NCBI GenBank assembly: GCA_049509915.1
Contig: JBEKZL010000362.1
Location: 1-10,054 of the forward strand
Length of the DNA: 10,054 nucleotides
Direction: 5' to 3'
Source of the DNA: JBEKYD01 sp049509915
GTDB lineage: Bacteria > Acidobacteriota > Terriglobia > Bryobacterales > Bryobacteraceae
Shown: piece by piece, positions 1-6,216 of the stretch
How positions within the stretch are numbered: the first letter of the stretch is position 1
Layout of the letters: every line of letters starts with the position of its first letter
The notes under the pieces: generated by a model
What the model saw: the letters and a program-made list of their open reading frames with translations, nothing else
Database searches by the model: none
Told to the model about the DNA's origin: nothing
Made by a program: the position numbers and the translations under genes

Positions 1-1
1 T

Positions 2-550
2 ATCTCAAAGATGGGCACGCGTTCCGAGGATGGAATCTCCTTTTCCCTGTCGTGTGCTGCGAATCGCGGCGTGGCCTACTTTGGTCCCGCCAAAGTGGTA
101 GGCTGCTCCACCGCCATCTACAAGCAGATGGAGCGTCACCACTACCTCGGGCGTCACCTGCCGTTCGGCGCGGACCTGCGTTACTGGGTACGAGACCGGC
201 ACCGCGAACTGGCTTGCCTGCTCTGGACATCGCCTGCCTGGAAAATGCAGGCTCGGGATGCCTGGGTCGGCTGGAGTAACCAACAGTGGCAACGCAACCT
301 GAAATCCATCGTCAACAATGGCCGGTTTCTGATCCTGCCATGGGCACGCATCCAAGGATTGGCCAGCAAGATTCTGGCGCTCAGCGCGCGGCAGATGCCG
401 CAAGAATGGGAGACTCGATCCGGGCATTGCCCGCTGCTATTGGAAACCCTGGTGGATGCGGCTCGCTTCCGCGGCACCTGCTACCGCGCCGCCAACTGGC
501 TCCATGTCGGGCAGACCGCCGGGCGCGGTCGCATGGACCGCGAGCACAAA
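2..550 (+). pseudogene. DUF4338 (DruA-like) protein, truncated at its 3' end
   Basis: The frame is open from the window edge; the first ATG is at 11, but the gene may begin further upstream. From about 128 the translation reads like the DUF4338 family: a HHYLG motif, then ACLLW, ARDAWVGW, a NNGRFLILPW block and RFRGTCYRAANW, ending in GRGRMDREHK. In intact relatives this last motif is followed by a short tail containing a V(Y/F)VYPL-type sequence. Here that tail is missing and the reading frame runs straight into IS630-type sequence at about 551. DUF4338 includes DruA of the Druantia anti-phage system, but most members I know sit beside transposases, and nothing else of Druantia is visible. 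I therefore read this as a transposon-associated fragment, not a defence gene. Its biochemical role is unknown to me. The first 40 or so residues are not recognisable. Confidence 0.7.
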
Positions 551-1030
551 ACAACGACGCCCGATCGGCCGCCCGTGGTGGGTACGCACCCCAGCCACCT
601 AAGGGATGACGAGTACGTGCGACTGGGGACCGTGTCGCTATTGGCCGGACTGGACCTGCACAGCGGGAGGGTGGCCGAAGACCGTCAACGACACGCACAA
701 CAGTAGCGATTTCATCGCTTTCCTGCAGAAACTGGACCGCGCCTATCGGGCGCCATCAAATTCGGTTGGTGCTGGCCAACCATTCCGCGCGCATCTCCAA
801 AGAGACGCGCGGCTACCTACAGACCATGCCCCAACGGTTTGTTTCTGTGTTCACGCCGAAACACGGCTCGTGGCTGAAGTAATCAAAAATCAATTCAGCA
901 AGATGACACGTCCGATGCTCCGAGCAAGCAAGAGCTGATCGACCGGATTCATCAATATTTCGAAGAGATCAACACGGACCCTGGGGTGTTTCGTTGGAAA
1001 TACAAGATGGGCGCGGTTATCATTGTTTAG
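551..1030 (+). pseudogene. IS630-type transposase, 3' part, multiply frameshifted
   Basis: This is the catalytic half of an IS630/Tc1-like DDE transposase, readable only by changing frame several times. About 580-665 encodes EYVRLGTVSLLAGLDLHSG. About 670-745 encodes NDTHNSSDFIAFLQKLDRAY in another frame. From 754 a third frame gives LVLANHSARISKETRGYLQ and then FVFTP-like FVSVFTPKHGSWL, ending at TAA 880-882. About 883-935 gives QFSKMTRPMLR, and the last frame gives QELIDRIHQYFEEI and FRWKYKMGA, ending at TAG 1028-1030. The family normally has LDNHSAH at the second catalytic aspartate; here Ala replaces that Asp. A GIRV-like segment before ASKQEL also appears deleted. The 5' half with the first catalytic Asp is absent, having been replaced by the DUF4338 fragment. 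The gene is certainly non-functional. Confidence 0.85.
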
Positions 1031-1104
1031 ATAATAAGAGAGCGATGATCTAGTACGCGACGCCGGACAGCGGCTCTGCGGAGATCTCACGCGGTAAACA
1101 AATA

Positions 1105-1120
1105 CGCCCATTCATGGGCG
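1105..1120. repeat. 16-bp palindrome upstream of cbbL
   Basis: The sequence CGCCCATTCATGGGCG has perfect 7-base arms (CGCCCAT / ATGGGCG) around a 2-base centre. It lies about 150 bases before the cbbL start. It could be an operator for a dimeric regulator, or a leftover transposon end from the adjacent IS630 remnant. The two cannot be separated from one sequence. Confidence 0.5.
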
Positions 1121-1153
1121 AGTTAGAAGATGCCGTAACTTGGTCTTGGGTTC

Positions 1154-1179
1154 ATTCGGCCCAGCGGACCCGTCCGAAT
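1154..1179. promoter_or_regulatory. Spaced inverted repeat, possible regulator site
   Basis: ATTCGG (1154-1159) and CCGAAT (1174-1179) form a 6-base inverted repeat with a 14-base spacer, about 100 bases before the cbbL start. LysR-type regulators such as CbbR bind spaced inverted repeats in this kind of position. The arms are short, so chance is possible and no regulator gene is in the window. Confidence 0.25.
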
Positions 1180-1271
1180 CGGGCCACCTGCCCGACTTGA
1201 CCTCCTCCGCGACGGAAGCGGTGATTCGCAATCCAGGCGGTGTTAACATCGACGCAGTGAGTAGATCATCC

Positions 1272-2723
1272 ATGAGAAACACCTTGACATCAAACGAGCG
1301 CTACCGCGCGGGCGTGATCCCCTACGCAAAGATGGGCTACTGGGAACCCGATTACATCCCGAAGGACACCGACGTGCTCGCATTGTTTCGGGTAACGCCG
1401 CAGGACGGCGTCGATCCCATTGAGGCGGCCGCTGCGGTGGCGGGTGAATCCTCCACCGCTACCTGGACGGTAGTGTGGACCGACCGGTTGACTGCGTGCG
1501 AGGTCTATCGGGCGAAGGCCTACCGCGTCGACGCGGTGCCGAATTCGCCGGGACAGTATTTCGTTTACATCGCCTATGACATGGATCTGTTCGAAGAAGG
1601 CTCTATCGCGAACATGACCGCTTCCATCATCGGCAATGTCTTCGGGTTCAAGGCGATCAAGGCGCTTCGCCTGGAAGACATGCGTATTCCCATAGCCTAT
1701 CTCAAGACCTTCCAGGGGCCGGCCACCGGCATTGTTGTCGAGCGCGAACGGCTGGACAAATTTGGCCGTCCTCTGCTGGGAGCGACCATAAAACCCAAAC
1801 TCGGGCTCTCGGGAAAGAACTACGGCCGAGTCGTCTACGAAGGGCTAAGAGGCGGTCTTGATTTCACCAAAGACGATGAAAACATCAACTCCCAGCCTTT
1901 CATGCGCTGGAGCGAACGCTTCCTGTATGGGATGGAGGCTGTAAACCGGGCCTCAGCGGCGACCGGAGAGATAAAAGGGCATTACTTCAACGTGACGGCA
2001 GGCACGATGGAGGACATGTATGAACGCGCCGAGTTCGCCAAAGAGTTGGGATCGATCATCGTCATGGTCGACCTGGTTGTCGGCTACACCGCCATCCAGT
2101 CGATGGCCAAGTGGGCGCGCAGAAACGACATGATCCTGCACCTGCATCGTGCGGGCAACTCCACTTATGCGCGCCAAAAGAATCACGGGATGAATTTCAG
2201 AGTAATTTGTAAATGGATGCGCATGGCGGGGGTGGATCATCTGCACGCCGGCACCGTGGTGGGGAAACTGGAAGGCGATCCGGCGATGGTCAGGGGATTC
2301 TACGCGACACTGCGGGAACCTCATACACCGGCGCGCCTCGAGAACGGTCTGTTTTTTGAGCAGGATTGGGCCTCGCTGCGAATGGTGATGCCCGTGGCCT
2401 CGGGTGGAATTCATGCCGGCCAACTGCCCCAGTTACTCCACTACCTGGGCGAGGACGTGATTCTGCAATTCGGGGGCGGAACTATAGGTCACCCAGCGGG
2501 AATTCAGGCCGGAGCGACAGCCAATCGTGTCGCGGTCGAAGCAATTATTCAGGCACGGAACGAAGGGCGCGATTACCTGAAGGAAGGCCCGGAGGTTCTC
2601 GAGAGGGCCGCCAGGTGGTGCTCTCCGCTGCGTGGCGCTCTGGAAACGTGGAAGGACGTGACGTTCGACTACGCGTCTACGGATACCGCGGACTTTGTTC
2701 CGGTGGCGACGCCGACTTATTGA
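1272..2723 (+). CDS. cbbL: Ribulose-bisphosphate carboxylase large subunit, form I red-type
   Basis: Catalytic subunit of Rubisco, which adds CO2 (or O2) to RuBP. The protein is 483 aa, close to the usual 486-488 of form IC. All expected active-site motifs are present: KPKLGLS (K174, K176), GGLDFTKDDE with the lysine to be carbamylated (K200) and metal ligands D202/E203, HLHRAGNSTY (H292), HLHAGTVVGKLEG (H325, K332), MPVASGGIHAG (S377) and the phosphate-binding FGGGTIGHP. The N-terminal ESSTATWTVVWTD and GNVFGFKA segments are also intact. Sequence style and partner genes mark it as red-type. The C-terminal tail STDTADFVPVATPTY extends as in enzymes remodelled by CbbX. I chose ATG 1272 because homology begins there. 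The frame is open back to TTG 1140, but those 44 codons look unlike Rubisco. The ribosome-binding site is weak. First gene of the operon, 13 nt before cbbS. Confidence 0.98.
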   Translation: MRNTLTSNERYRAGVIPYAKMGYWEPDYIPKDTDVLALFRVTPQDGVDPIEAAAAVAGESSTATWTVVWTDRLTACEVYRAKAYRVDAVPNSPGQYFVYIAYDMDLFEEGSIANMTASIIGNVFGFKAIKALRLEDMRIPIAYLKTFQGPATGIVVERERLDKFGRPLLGATIKPKLGLSGKNYGRVVYEGLRGGLDFTKDDENINSQPFMRWSERFLYGMEAVNRASAATGEIKGHYFNVTAGTMEDMYERAEFAKELGSIIVMVDLVVGYTAIQSMAKWARRNDMILHLHRAGNSTYARQKNHGMNFRVICKWMRMAGVDHLHAGTVVGKLEGDPAMVRGFYATLREPHTPARLENGLFFEQDWASLRMVMPVASGGIHAGQLPQLLHYLGEDVILQFGGGTIGHPAGIQAGATANRVAVEAIIQARNEGRDYLKEGPEVLERAARWCSPLRGALETWKDVTFDYASTDTADFVPVATPTY

Positions 2724-2725
2724 GC

Positions 2726-2732
2726 GGAAGGA
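2726..2732 (+). promoter_or_regulatory. Ribosome-binding site of cbbS
   Basis: GGAAGGA lies 4 nt before the ATG at 2737, in the 13-nt gap after the cbbL stop. It decides this start over the upstream in-frame ATG at 2695, which lies inside cbbL and would add residues unrelated to CbbS. Confidence 0.75.
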
Positions 2733-2736
2733 CGTT

Positions 2737-3189
2737 ATGAGAATTACGCAGGGCACTTTTTCTTTCTTACCTGACTTGACGGAGCAACAGATCGTCAGTC
2801 AGATCGACTATTGCATGAAGAATGGCTGGTCGATCGGCATCGAGCACACCGACGATCCGCATCCGCGGAACTCGTATTGGGAAATGTGGGACCTTCCTAT
2901 GTTCGAAGTGCGCGACCCGGCTACGATCCTGCTCCAAATCAGTGCTTGTCGGAAGGCCTTACCCAACCACTACATTAAGGTCAATGCAAACAATCCCGTG
3001 AGAGGACGGGAGACGGTGGCGCTTTCCTTCATCGTAAACCGGCCGCAGCGAGAGCCCGGCTTTCGGCTCGACCGCCAGGAAGCGAGCGGCCGCGCCATCC
3101 GGTACACGATCCACTCGTATGCGGCGGACAAGCCCGAAGGCGAACGCTACGACGGCGAGCCGCCGGACTCTGGAAACGGTAGAGGATAG
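2737..3189 (+). CDS. cbbS: Ribulose-bisphosphate carboxylase small subunit, red-type
   Basis: Small subunit that caps the CbbL octamer in the L8S8 holoenzyme. The protein is 150 aa. It opens with MRITQGTFSFLPDLT, the signature start of red-type small subunits, and carries the conserved HTDDPHPRNSYWEMW and ACRKALPNHYIKVNA blocks. After SFIVNRP (about residues 97-103) comes the C-terminal extension typical of red-type subunits, including EPGFRLDRQE and AIRYTIHSYA. In related enzymes this extension forms hairpins lining the central channel and aids assembly without a dedicated chaperone. The last dozen residues after ERYDG are a short Gly/Pro-rich tail that I do not recognise, making it about ten residues longer than usual. 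Twelve nucleotides separate it from cbbX, so it is translated from the same message. Confidence 0.97.
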   Translation: MRITQGTFSFLPDLTEQQIVSQIDYCMKNGWSIGIEHTDDPHPRNSYWEMWDLPMFEVRDPATILLQISACRKALPNHYIKVNANNPVRGRETVALSFIVNRPQREPGFRLDRQEASGRAIRYTIHSYAADKPEGERYDGEPPDSGNGRG

Positions 3190-3201
3190 GGACGACTCTC
3201 G

Positions 3202-4158
3202 ATGGATTCCTTATCTGAAACTCGGGCGGCACAGGATGAACTGGTGGATATCGGCGTTGTTCTACGCGAGTCCAATATCCAGGATGTTCTGGGAGAACTC
3301 GATCGTGAATTGATCGGCCTCCTCCCTGTGAAGCTGAGAATCCGCCAGATTGCTTCGTTGCTTCTGGTGCAGCGCCTTCGAGAACAAATGGGACTTTGCG
3401 CCGATCCTCCGTCCTTGCACATGTGTTTCACGGGCCATCCAGGCACCGGAAAGACCACCGTCGCGATGCGCATGGCGAAGATACTCCATCGTCTCGAGTA
3501 CGTACGCCGGGGGCATCTTGTGGTGGCCTCTCGCGACGATCTGGTTGGACAGTACGTCGGCCACACGGCGCCCAAAACCAAAGAGATTCTGCAGAAAGCA
3601 ACGGGCGGGGTGTTGTTTATCGATGAAGCCTACTACCTGTATCGCGCTGAGAACGAGCGCGACTACGGCCAGGAGGCAATCGAGATCCTGCTCCAGTTTA
3701 TGGAGAATCGGCGCGAGGATCTGGTGGTGATTCTGGCCGGATACAAGGAGCGGATGGACAGTTTCTTTCAGTCCAATCCCGGCATGCATTCGCGCATTGC
3801 GCATCACATCGATTTTCCCGACTATTCGCTCGATGAATTGATCGAGATCGCTGAACTGATGGCCCGCCAGCAGATGTACGGATTCGACGAAGAGTCGAGA
3901 GCGGCTTTTGGAGACTATCTGCAGTTACGCATCAGGCAGCCACACTTTGCCAACGCCCGCAGTGTCCGCAACGCGATTGACCGGATTAAGCTGCGCCAGG
4001 CTGTTCGGCTGGTCGGACAGGGAGGACGTGTTGTCAAACAGGAGTTGGCGCGCATCGACGCACTCGATATTCGGCAGAGCAGAGTATTTCAGGGAGGGCT
4101 GGATGGCGGCGCCGAACCGTCGCCGGCCAAAGCCCTGCAGTGTCAGGGTGACAGATAG
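3202..4158 (+). CDS. cbbX: Red-type Rubisco activase, AAA+ ATPase
   Basis: CbbX is a hexameric AAA+ motor that frees inhibited red-type Rubisco of tightly bound sugar phosphates, acting on the exposed CbbL C-terminal tail. The 318-aa protein matches the family end to end. The N-terminal helical segment has VLGELDRELIGLLPVK (29-44). Walker A is GHPGTGKT (78-85). A pore-loop region LVGQYVGHTAPKTKE spans 114-128. Walker B is VLFIDEAYYLYR (137-148). Sensor 1 is in VVILAGYKE (165-173). A candidate arginine finger is R188 in HSRIAHHIDFPDY, and sensor 2 lies in NARSVRNAIDR (241-251). The VFQGGLDG tail is also typical. GGGA-like sequence at 3189-3192 provides a ribosome-binding site 9 nt before ATG 3202. 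Its place directly after cbbLS is the standard one and supports the red-type assignment. No defect is visible. Confidence 0.97.
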   Translation: MDSLSETRAAQDELVDIGVVLRESNIQDVLGELDRELIGLLPVKLRIRQIASLLLVQRLREQMGLCADPPSLHMCFTGHPGTGKTTVAMRMAKILHRLEYVRRGHLVVASRDDLVGQYVGHTAPKTKEILQKATGGVLFIDEAYYLYRAENERDYGQEAIEILLQFMENRREDLVVILAGYKERMDSFFQSNPGMHSRIAHHIDFPDYSLDELIEIAELMARQQMYGFDEESRAAFGDYLQLRIRQPHFANARSVRNAIDRIKLRQAVRLVGQGGRVVKQELARIDALDIRQSRVFQGGLDGGAEPSPAKALQCQGDR

Positions 4159-4166
4159 AAGAGTTC

Positions 4167-4172
4167 GAGGAG
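4167..4172 (+). promoter_or_regulatory. Ribosome-binding site of the phosphoribulokinase gene
   Basis: GAGGAG sits 7 nt before ATG 4180, in the 21-nt gap after cbbX. It is the best Shine-Dalgarno match of the four cbb genes and fixes the start. Confidence 0.75.
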
Positions 4173-4179
4173 TCCTCAA

Positions 4180-5226
4180 ATGACGGGCGGAAGACCGGTC
4201 TTACTTGGCATCATGGGCGACAGCGCGGCGGGGAAGACGACCCTCACTCAGGGGTTGATCAACCTGCTCGGTCCGGACCGCGTCACTCACCTGTGCACGG
4301 ACGATTATCACAAATACGACAGGGCGCAGCGCGCGGCACTGAATATCACCGCGCTCAATCCGGAGTGCAATTATCTCGATATCCTGGAGCTGCAACTGGA
4401 GCGCCTGCATTACGGCCAACCGATCCTGAAACCGGTGTACGAACACGCCGCCGGCACGCTCGTCCGGCCGGATTACGTAAAGCCCCGAGAGTTCGTCATT
4501 GCGGAAGGGCTGCTCGGGTTTCATTCGGCTGTGATGCGCCAGTTCTACGACGTGAAAGTGTATCTGCAACCGCCCGAGGATCTGCGGCGGGTGTGGAAGA
4601 TCAGACGGGATACGGCCAAGCGCGGCTACACGGTGGACCAGGTGTTGGCGGAGTTGGACAAACGGGAAGCCGATTCGCGGGAGTTTATTCGCACGCAACG
4701 CGAATATGCCGATATCGTCGTGCAGTTCTACCCTCCGGACGGCGTGTCGGCGGAAGGGGCCAATGGACATCTCAACGTGCGCCTCATTCTGCGGCCGACA
4801 ATTCCGCATCCCGACCTGAGTTACCTGTCCGAAAAGCAGAGTCAGGGCACGGGCATTCGCCTTCTGCTGGGCCGCGACACCGGCCGTCCCGTGGATATTC
4901 TTGAGATCGACGGCAGCGTCACACCTGCGCAAACGGCCTATCTGGAGGAGACGATCTGGCGCCATCTGCCCGGTGTAAACCCGATTGCCGCCGACCAGTT
5001 CGGAGTCTACCAGGATCGCGGCGCGAAGCGGCAGAGCGACCCACTGGCGCTTACTCAACTGCTCCTGACTTACCATTTGTTGCGTGAGTGCGGCGCTAAT
5101 ACGCAGAGGCTGCTTGCGCCACCGGTGGCCGCACTCAGCCGGGTAAACAGAGCCGGAGAGCCAACGGCCCCCATCGTGCCTGAAACTCCCGCGCCGGCTC
5201 CTGAAACCGTCGGTCAACTGCGATAA
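4180..5226 (+). CDS. cbbP: Phosphoribulokinase, class II-like
   Basis: Makes RuBP, the Rubisco substrate, from ribulose 5-phosphate and ATP. The 348-aa protein is a P-loop kinase: LLGIMGDSAAGKTT carries Walker A (G13-T20), then LCTDDYHKYDR (38-48) with the paired aspartates, ALNPECNYLD (58-67), PVYEHAAGT (85-93) and the Walker B-like VIAEGLLGFH (106-115). The DDYHxxDR and TALNP motifs are those of plant, cyanobacterial and some actinobacterial or Chloroflexi enzymes. Proteobacterial class I kinases (about 290 aa, GSSGAGTTT loop) usually accompany red-type Rubisco, so the pairing is unusual. In plants and cyanobacteria a P-loop cysteine (GDSGCGKS) pairs with the one before DDYH for thioredoxin control. 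Here the first is Ala17 and only Cys39 remains, so that switch should be absent. The last 30 residues form a Pro/Ala-rich tail of unknown role. Last gene of the operon; no clear terminator follows. Confidence 0.95.
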   Translation: MTGGRPVLLGIMGDSAAGKTTLTQGLINLLGPDRVTHLCTDDYHKYDRAQRAALNITALNPECNYLDILELQLERLHYGQPILKPVYEHAAGTLVRPDYVKPREFVIAEGLLGFHSAVMRQFYDVKVYLQPPEDLRRVWKIRRDTAKRGYTVDQVLAELDKREADSREFIRTQREYADIVVQFYPPDGVSAEGANGHLNVRLILRPTIPHPDLSYLSEKQSQGTGIRLLLGRDTGRPVDILEIDGSVTPAQTAYLEETIWRHLPGVNPIAADQFGVYQDRGAKRQSDPLALTQLLLTYHLLRECGANTQRLLAPPVAALSRVNRAGEPTAPIVPETPAPAPETVGQLR

Positions 5227-5322
5227 TCAGGTTCAGTGAACGACCGGCATCAGTCTGGGAACCCGAGCCCGCATCCACTTTGGCGGGAATCACTCAAGCC
5301 ATGGATGTGCCCGGGCAGGCGC

Positions 5323-5560
5323 GCCGCCAATGGCGATTGACGGCACTTGGTAACACAGCGGCTTCCCCGCACCCGTCGGCATCACCAGCAGCACGTCCTT
5401 GCCCTCGATCACCGTGCGACAGACCCCTTCTTGCCTCGGGCGGAAGGAAGAAAACCCAAAGGCCGGAAGCAGTTCGGATGCGCTGGCAGTTGGCTTGGGC
5501 TGGCCGACAGCGGCTGCCCCATTTCCGTTCCGCGGTTGCGTGTGGCACGGGCGCCACCGA
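5323..5560 (-). pseudogene. recQ: RecQ helicase N-terminal fragment
   Basis: On the minus strand, 5472 down to 5323 encodes FGFSSFRPRQEGVC, then EGKDVLLVMPTGAGKPLCYQ. This is the first helicase motif set of RecQ, a 3'-5' DNA helicase. The P-loop normally reads PTGAGKSLCYQ; here the Ser is Pro (CCG for TCG), which should impair nucleotide binding. Homology stops at IAIGG, where intact proteins continue with TLVISPLIALMEDQV, and a stop follows within a few codons. More than three quarters of the helicase is therefore missing toward the cbb operon. Upstream in the same orientation is a topoisomerase III remnant, and the stretch between (about 5473-5590) looks like a low-complexity linker in a shifted frame. 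I read both as one former TopB-RecQ fusion gene. Between this fragment and the kinase stop (5226) I see nothing but a small GTTCAGTGAAC palindrome at 5231-5241. Confidence 0.75.
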
Positions 5561-6090
5561 TGGAGCTGCCGGCGCCGCTGTTCCGCACGAACCGCGGGTT
5601 TTGATAACGTACTCCCCAATTTCCTTCAGGAAAGGCGCGAGCTGCGCCGTTCCCTTCTGAATGCGGTGGAGATACGCCTCTCACTGCCCCGTCATGGCGA
5701 GGCTCTTCACGTCGGGGTGCACGACCTCGATCAACCGTATGCCCTTGTCCGTCGCCTCCACGCTCTTCCGTCGCGCACCATATAGCTGCGCTTGAGCAGT
5801 ACTTCGATAATATATAGCGGCACCCGTAGCCGGGGCGCCTAGGCCGTTCTCCCTCATGGCGTCGGAGAGTTCCTTCTCACGGAGCGTCTGGCCTGCTGTT
5901 GCCACGGCGGTCAGCAGCATGGGCTTCGTTGAAGCGTTTGGGCGGTCGCGTCGTCTTCTTGAAAATCTCGACGTCCGAAACGTCCTGCTCCTGGCCGCGC
6001 GTCAGACCCGGAGGCAGATTCTGCTCTGGTTCCCTCTCTTCTCCTTTTCCCTTTTTGGTTTTGGCCGCGGGAGCGACGTCCAGCACTTTC
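5561..6090 (-). pseudogene. topB: DNA topoisomerase III, C-terminal remnant
   Basis: Read from 6088 downward on the minus strand, this is the C-terminal part of a type IA topoisomerase (TopB). The pieces are NLPPGLTRGQ, IFKKTTRPPKRFNEAH (to about 5900), then in another frame ATAGQTLREKELSDAMRENG, PATGAAI, and VEATDKGIRLIEVVHPDVK. Between AAI and VEATDKG the normal EVLLKRSYMVR appears in a third frame, so two compensating indels lie at about 5765-5815. After MTGQ the expected Trp codon is TGA (5681-5683). Beyond it the frame continues with EAYLHRIQKGTAQLAPFLK and EYVIK, as in intact TopB. An in-frame TAG lies just upstream of KVLDVAP near 6089, and no N-terminal two thirds of the enzyme is present. 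The broken upstream edge lies next to the ISNCY-type element, whose insertion may have removed it. Confidence 0.8.
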
Positions 6091-6167
6091 TAGTTACTTT
6101 CGGGCGCAAAATTCAGTGTTTTTGGCGAGAACTGACCACCAGCGCGCGGTGTCAAAAATGACGAAGA

Positions 6168-6190
6168 GCCCGGCAGGCGTCCCGCCGGGC
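6168..6190 (-). terminator. GC-rich hairpin after the ISNCY transposase
   Basis: GCCCGGC (6168-6174) and GCCGGGC (6184-6190) form a perfect 7-bp stem with a 9-base loop, 26 nt past the transposase stop. On the minus strand a TTTTT run follows about 9 nt later. That is further than in a classical intrinsic terminator, so the call is tentative. It could also shield the element from outside transcription. Confidence 0.4.
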
Positions 6191-6216
6191 AGTCCAGTAG
6201 TTGATTTTGGCGAAAA

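Larger units (their letters stand above)
1031..1271. other. Noncoding leader between IS630 remnant and cbbL
   Basis: This stretch has no recognisable gene. It should contain the promoter and any regulator site for the cbb operon. Two inverted repeats (1105-1120 and 1154-1179) are the only structure I see. A cbbL-frame extension is open back to a TTG at 1140, but it does not resemble CbbL. A TTGACC at 1197-1202 lacks a good -10 partner at normal spacing, so I do not call a promoter. No divergent cbbR gene is present, unlike many cbb operons. Confidence 0.6.

Noticed and set aside
11..706. A Druantia-type anti-phage system, based on the DruA-like DUF4338 protein
   Set aside because: The protein is truncated into an IS630 fragment and no DruB-E genes or large helicase are present; DUF4338 is common beside transposases.
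1197..1225. A sigma70 promoter for cbbL based on TTGACC at 1197-1202
   Set aside because: The best -10 at 16-18 nt spacing matches only three of six positions.
4201..5217. A long minus-strand frame (338 codons) opposite the kinase gene
   Set aside because: It is the antisense shadow of a clear PRK in high-GC sequence and resembles nothing I know.
5294..5920. Several open frames on both strands as separate small genes
   Set aside because: They are explained by one frameshifted topB-recQ pseudogene on the minus strand; the + strand frames are shadows.
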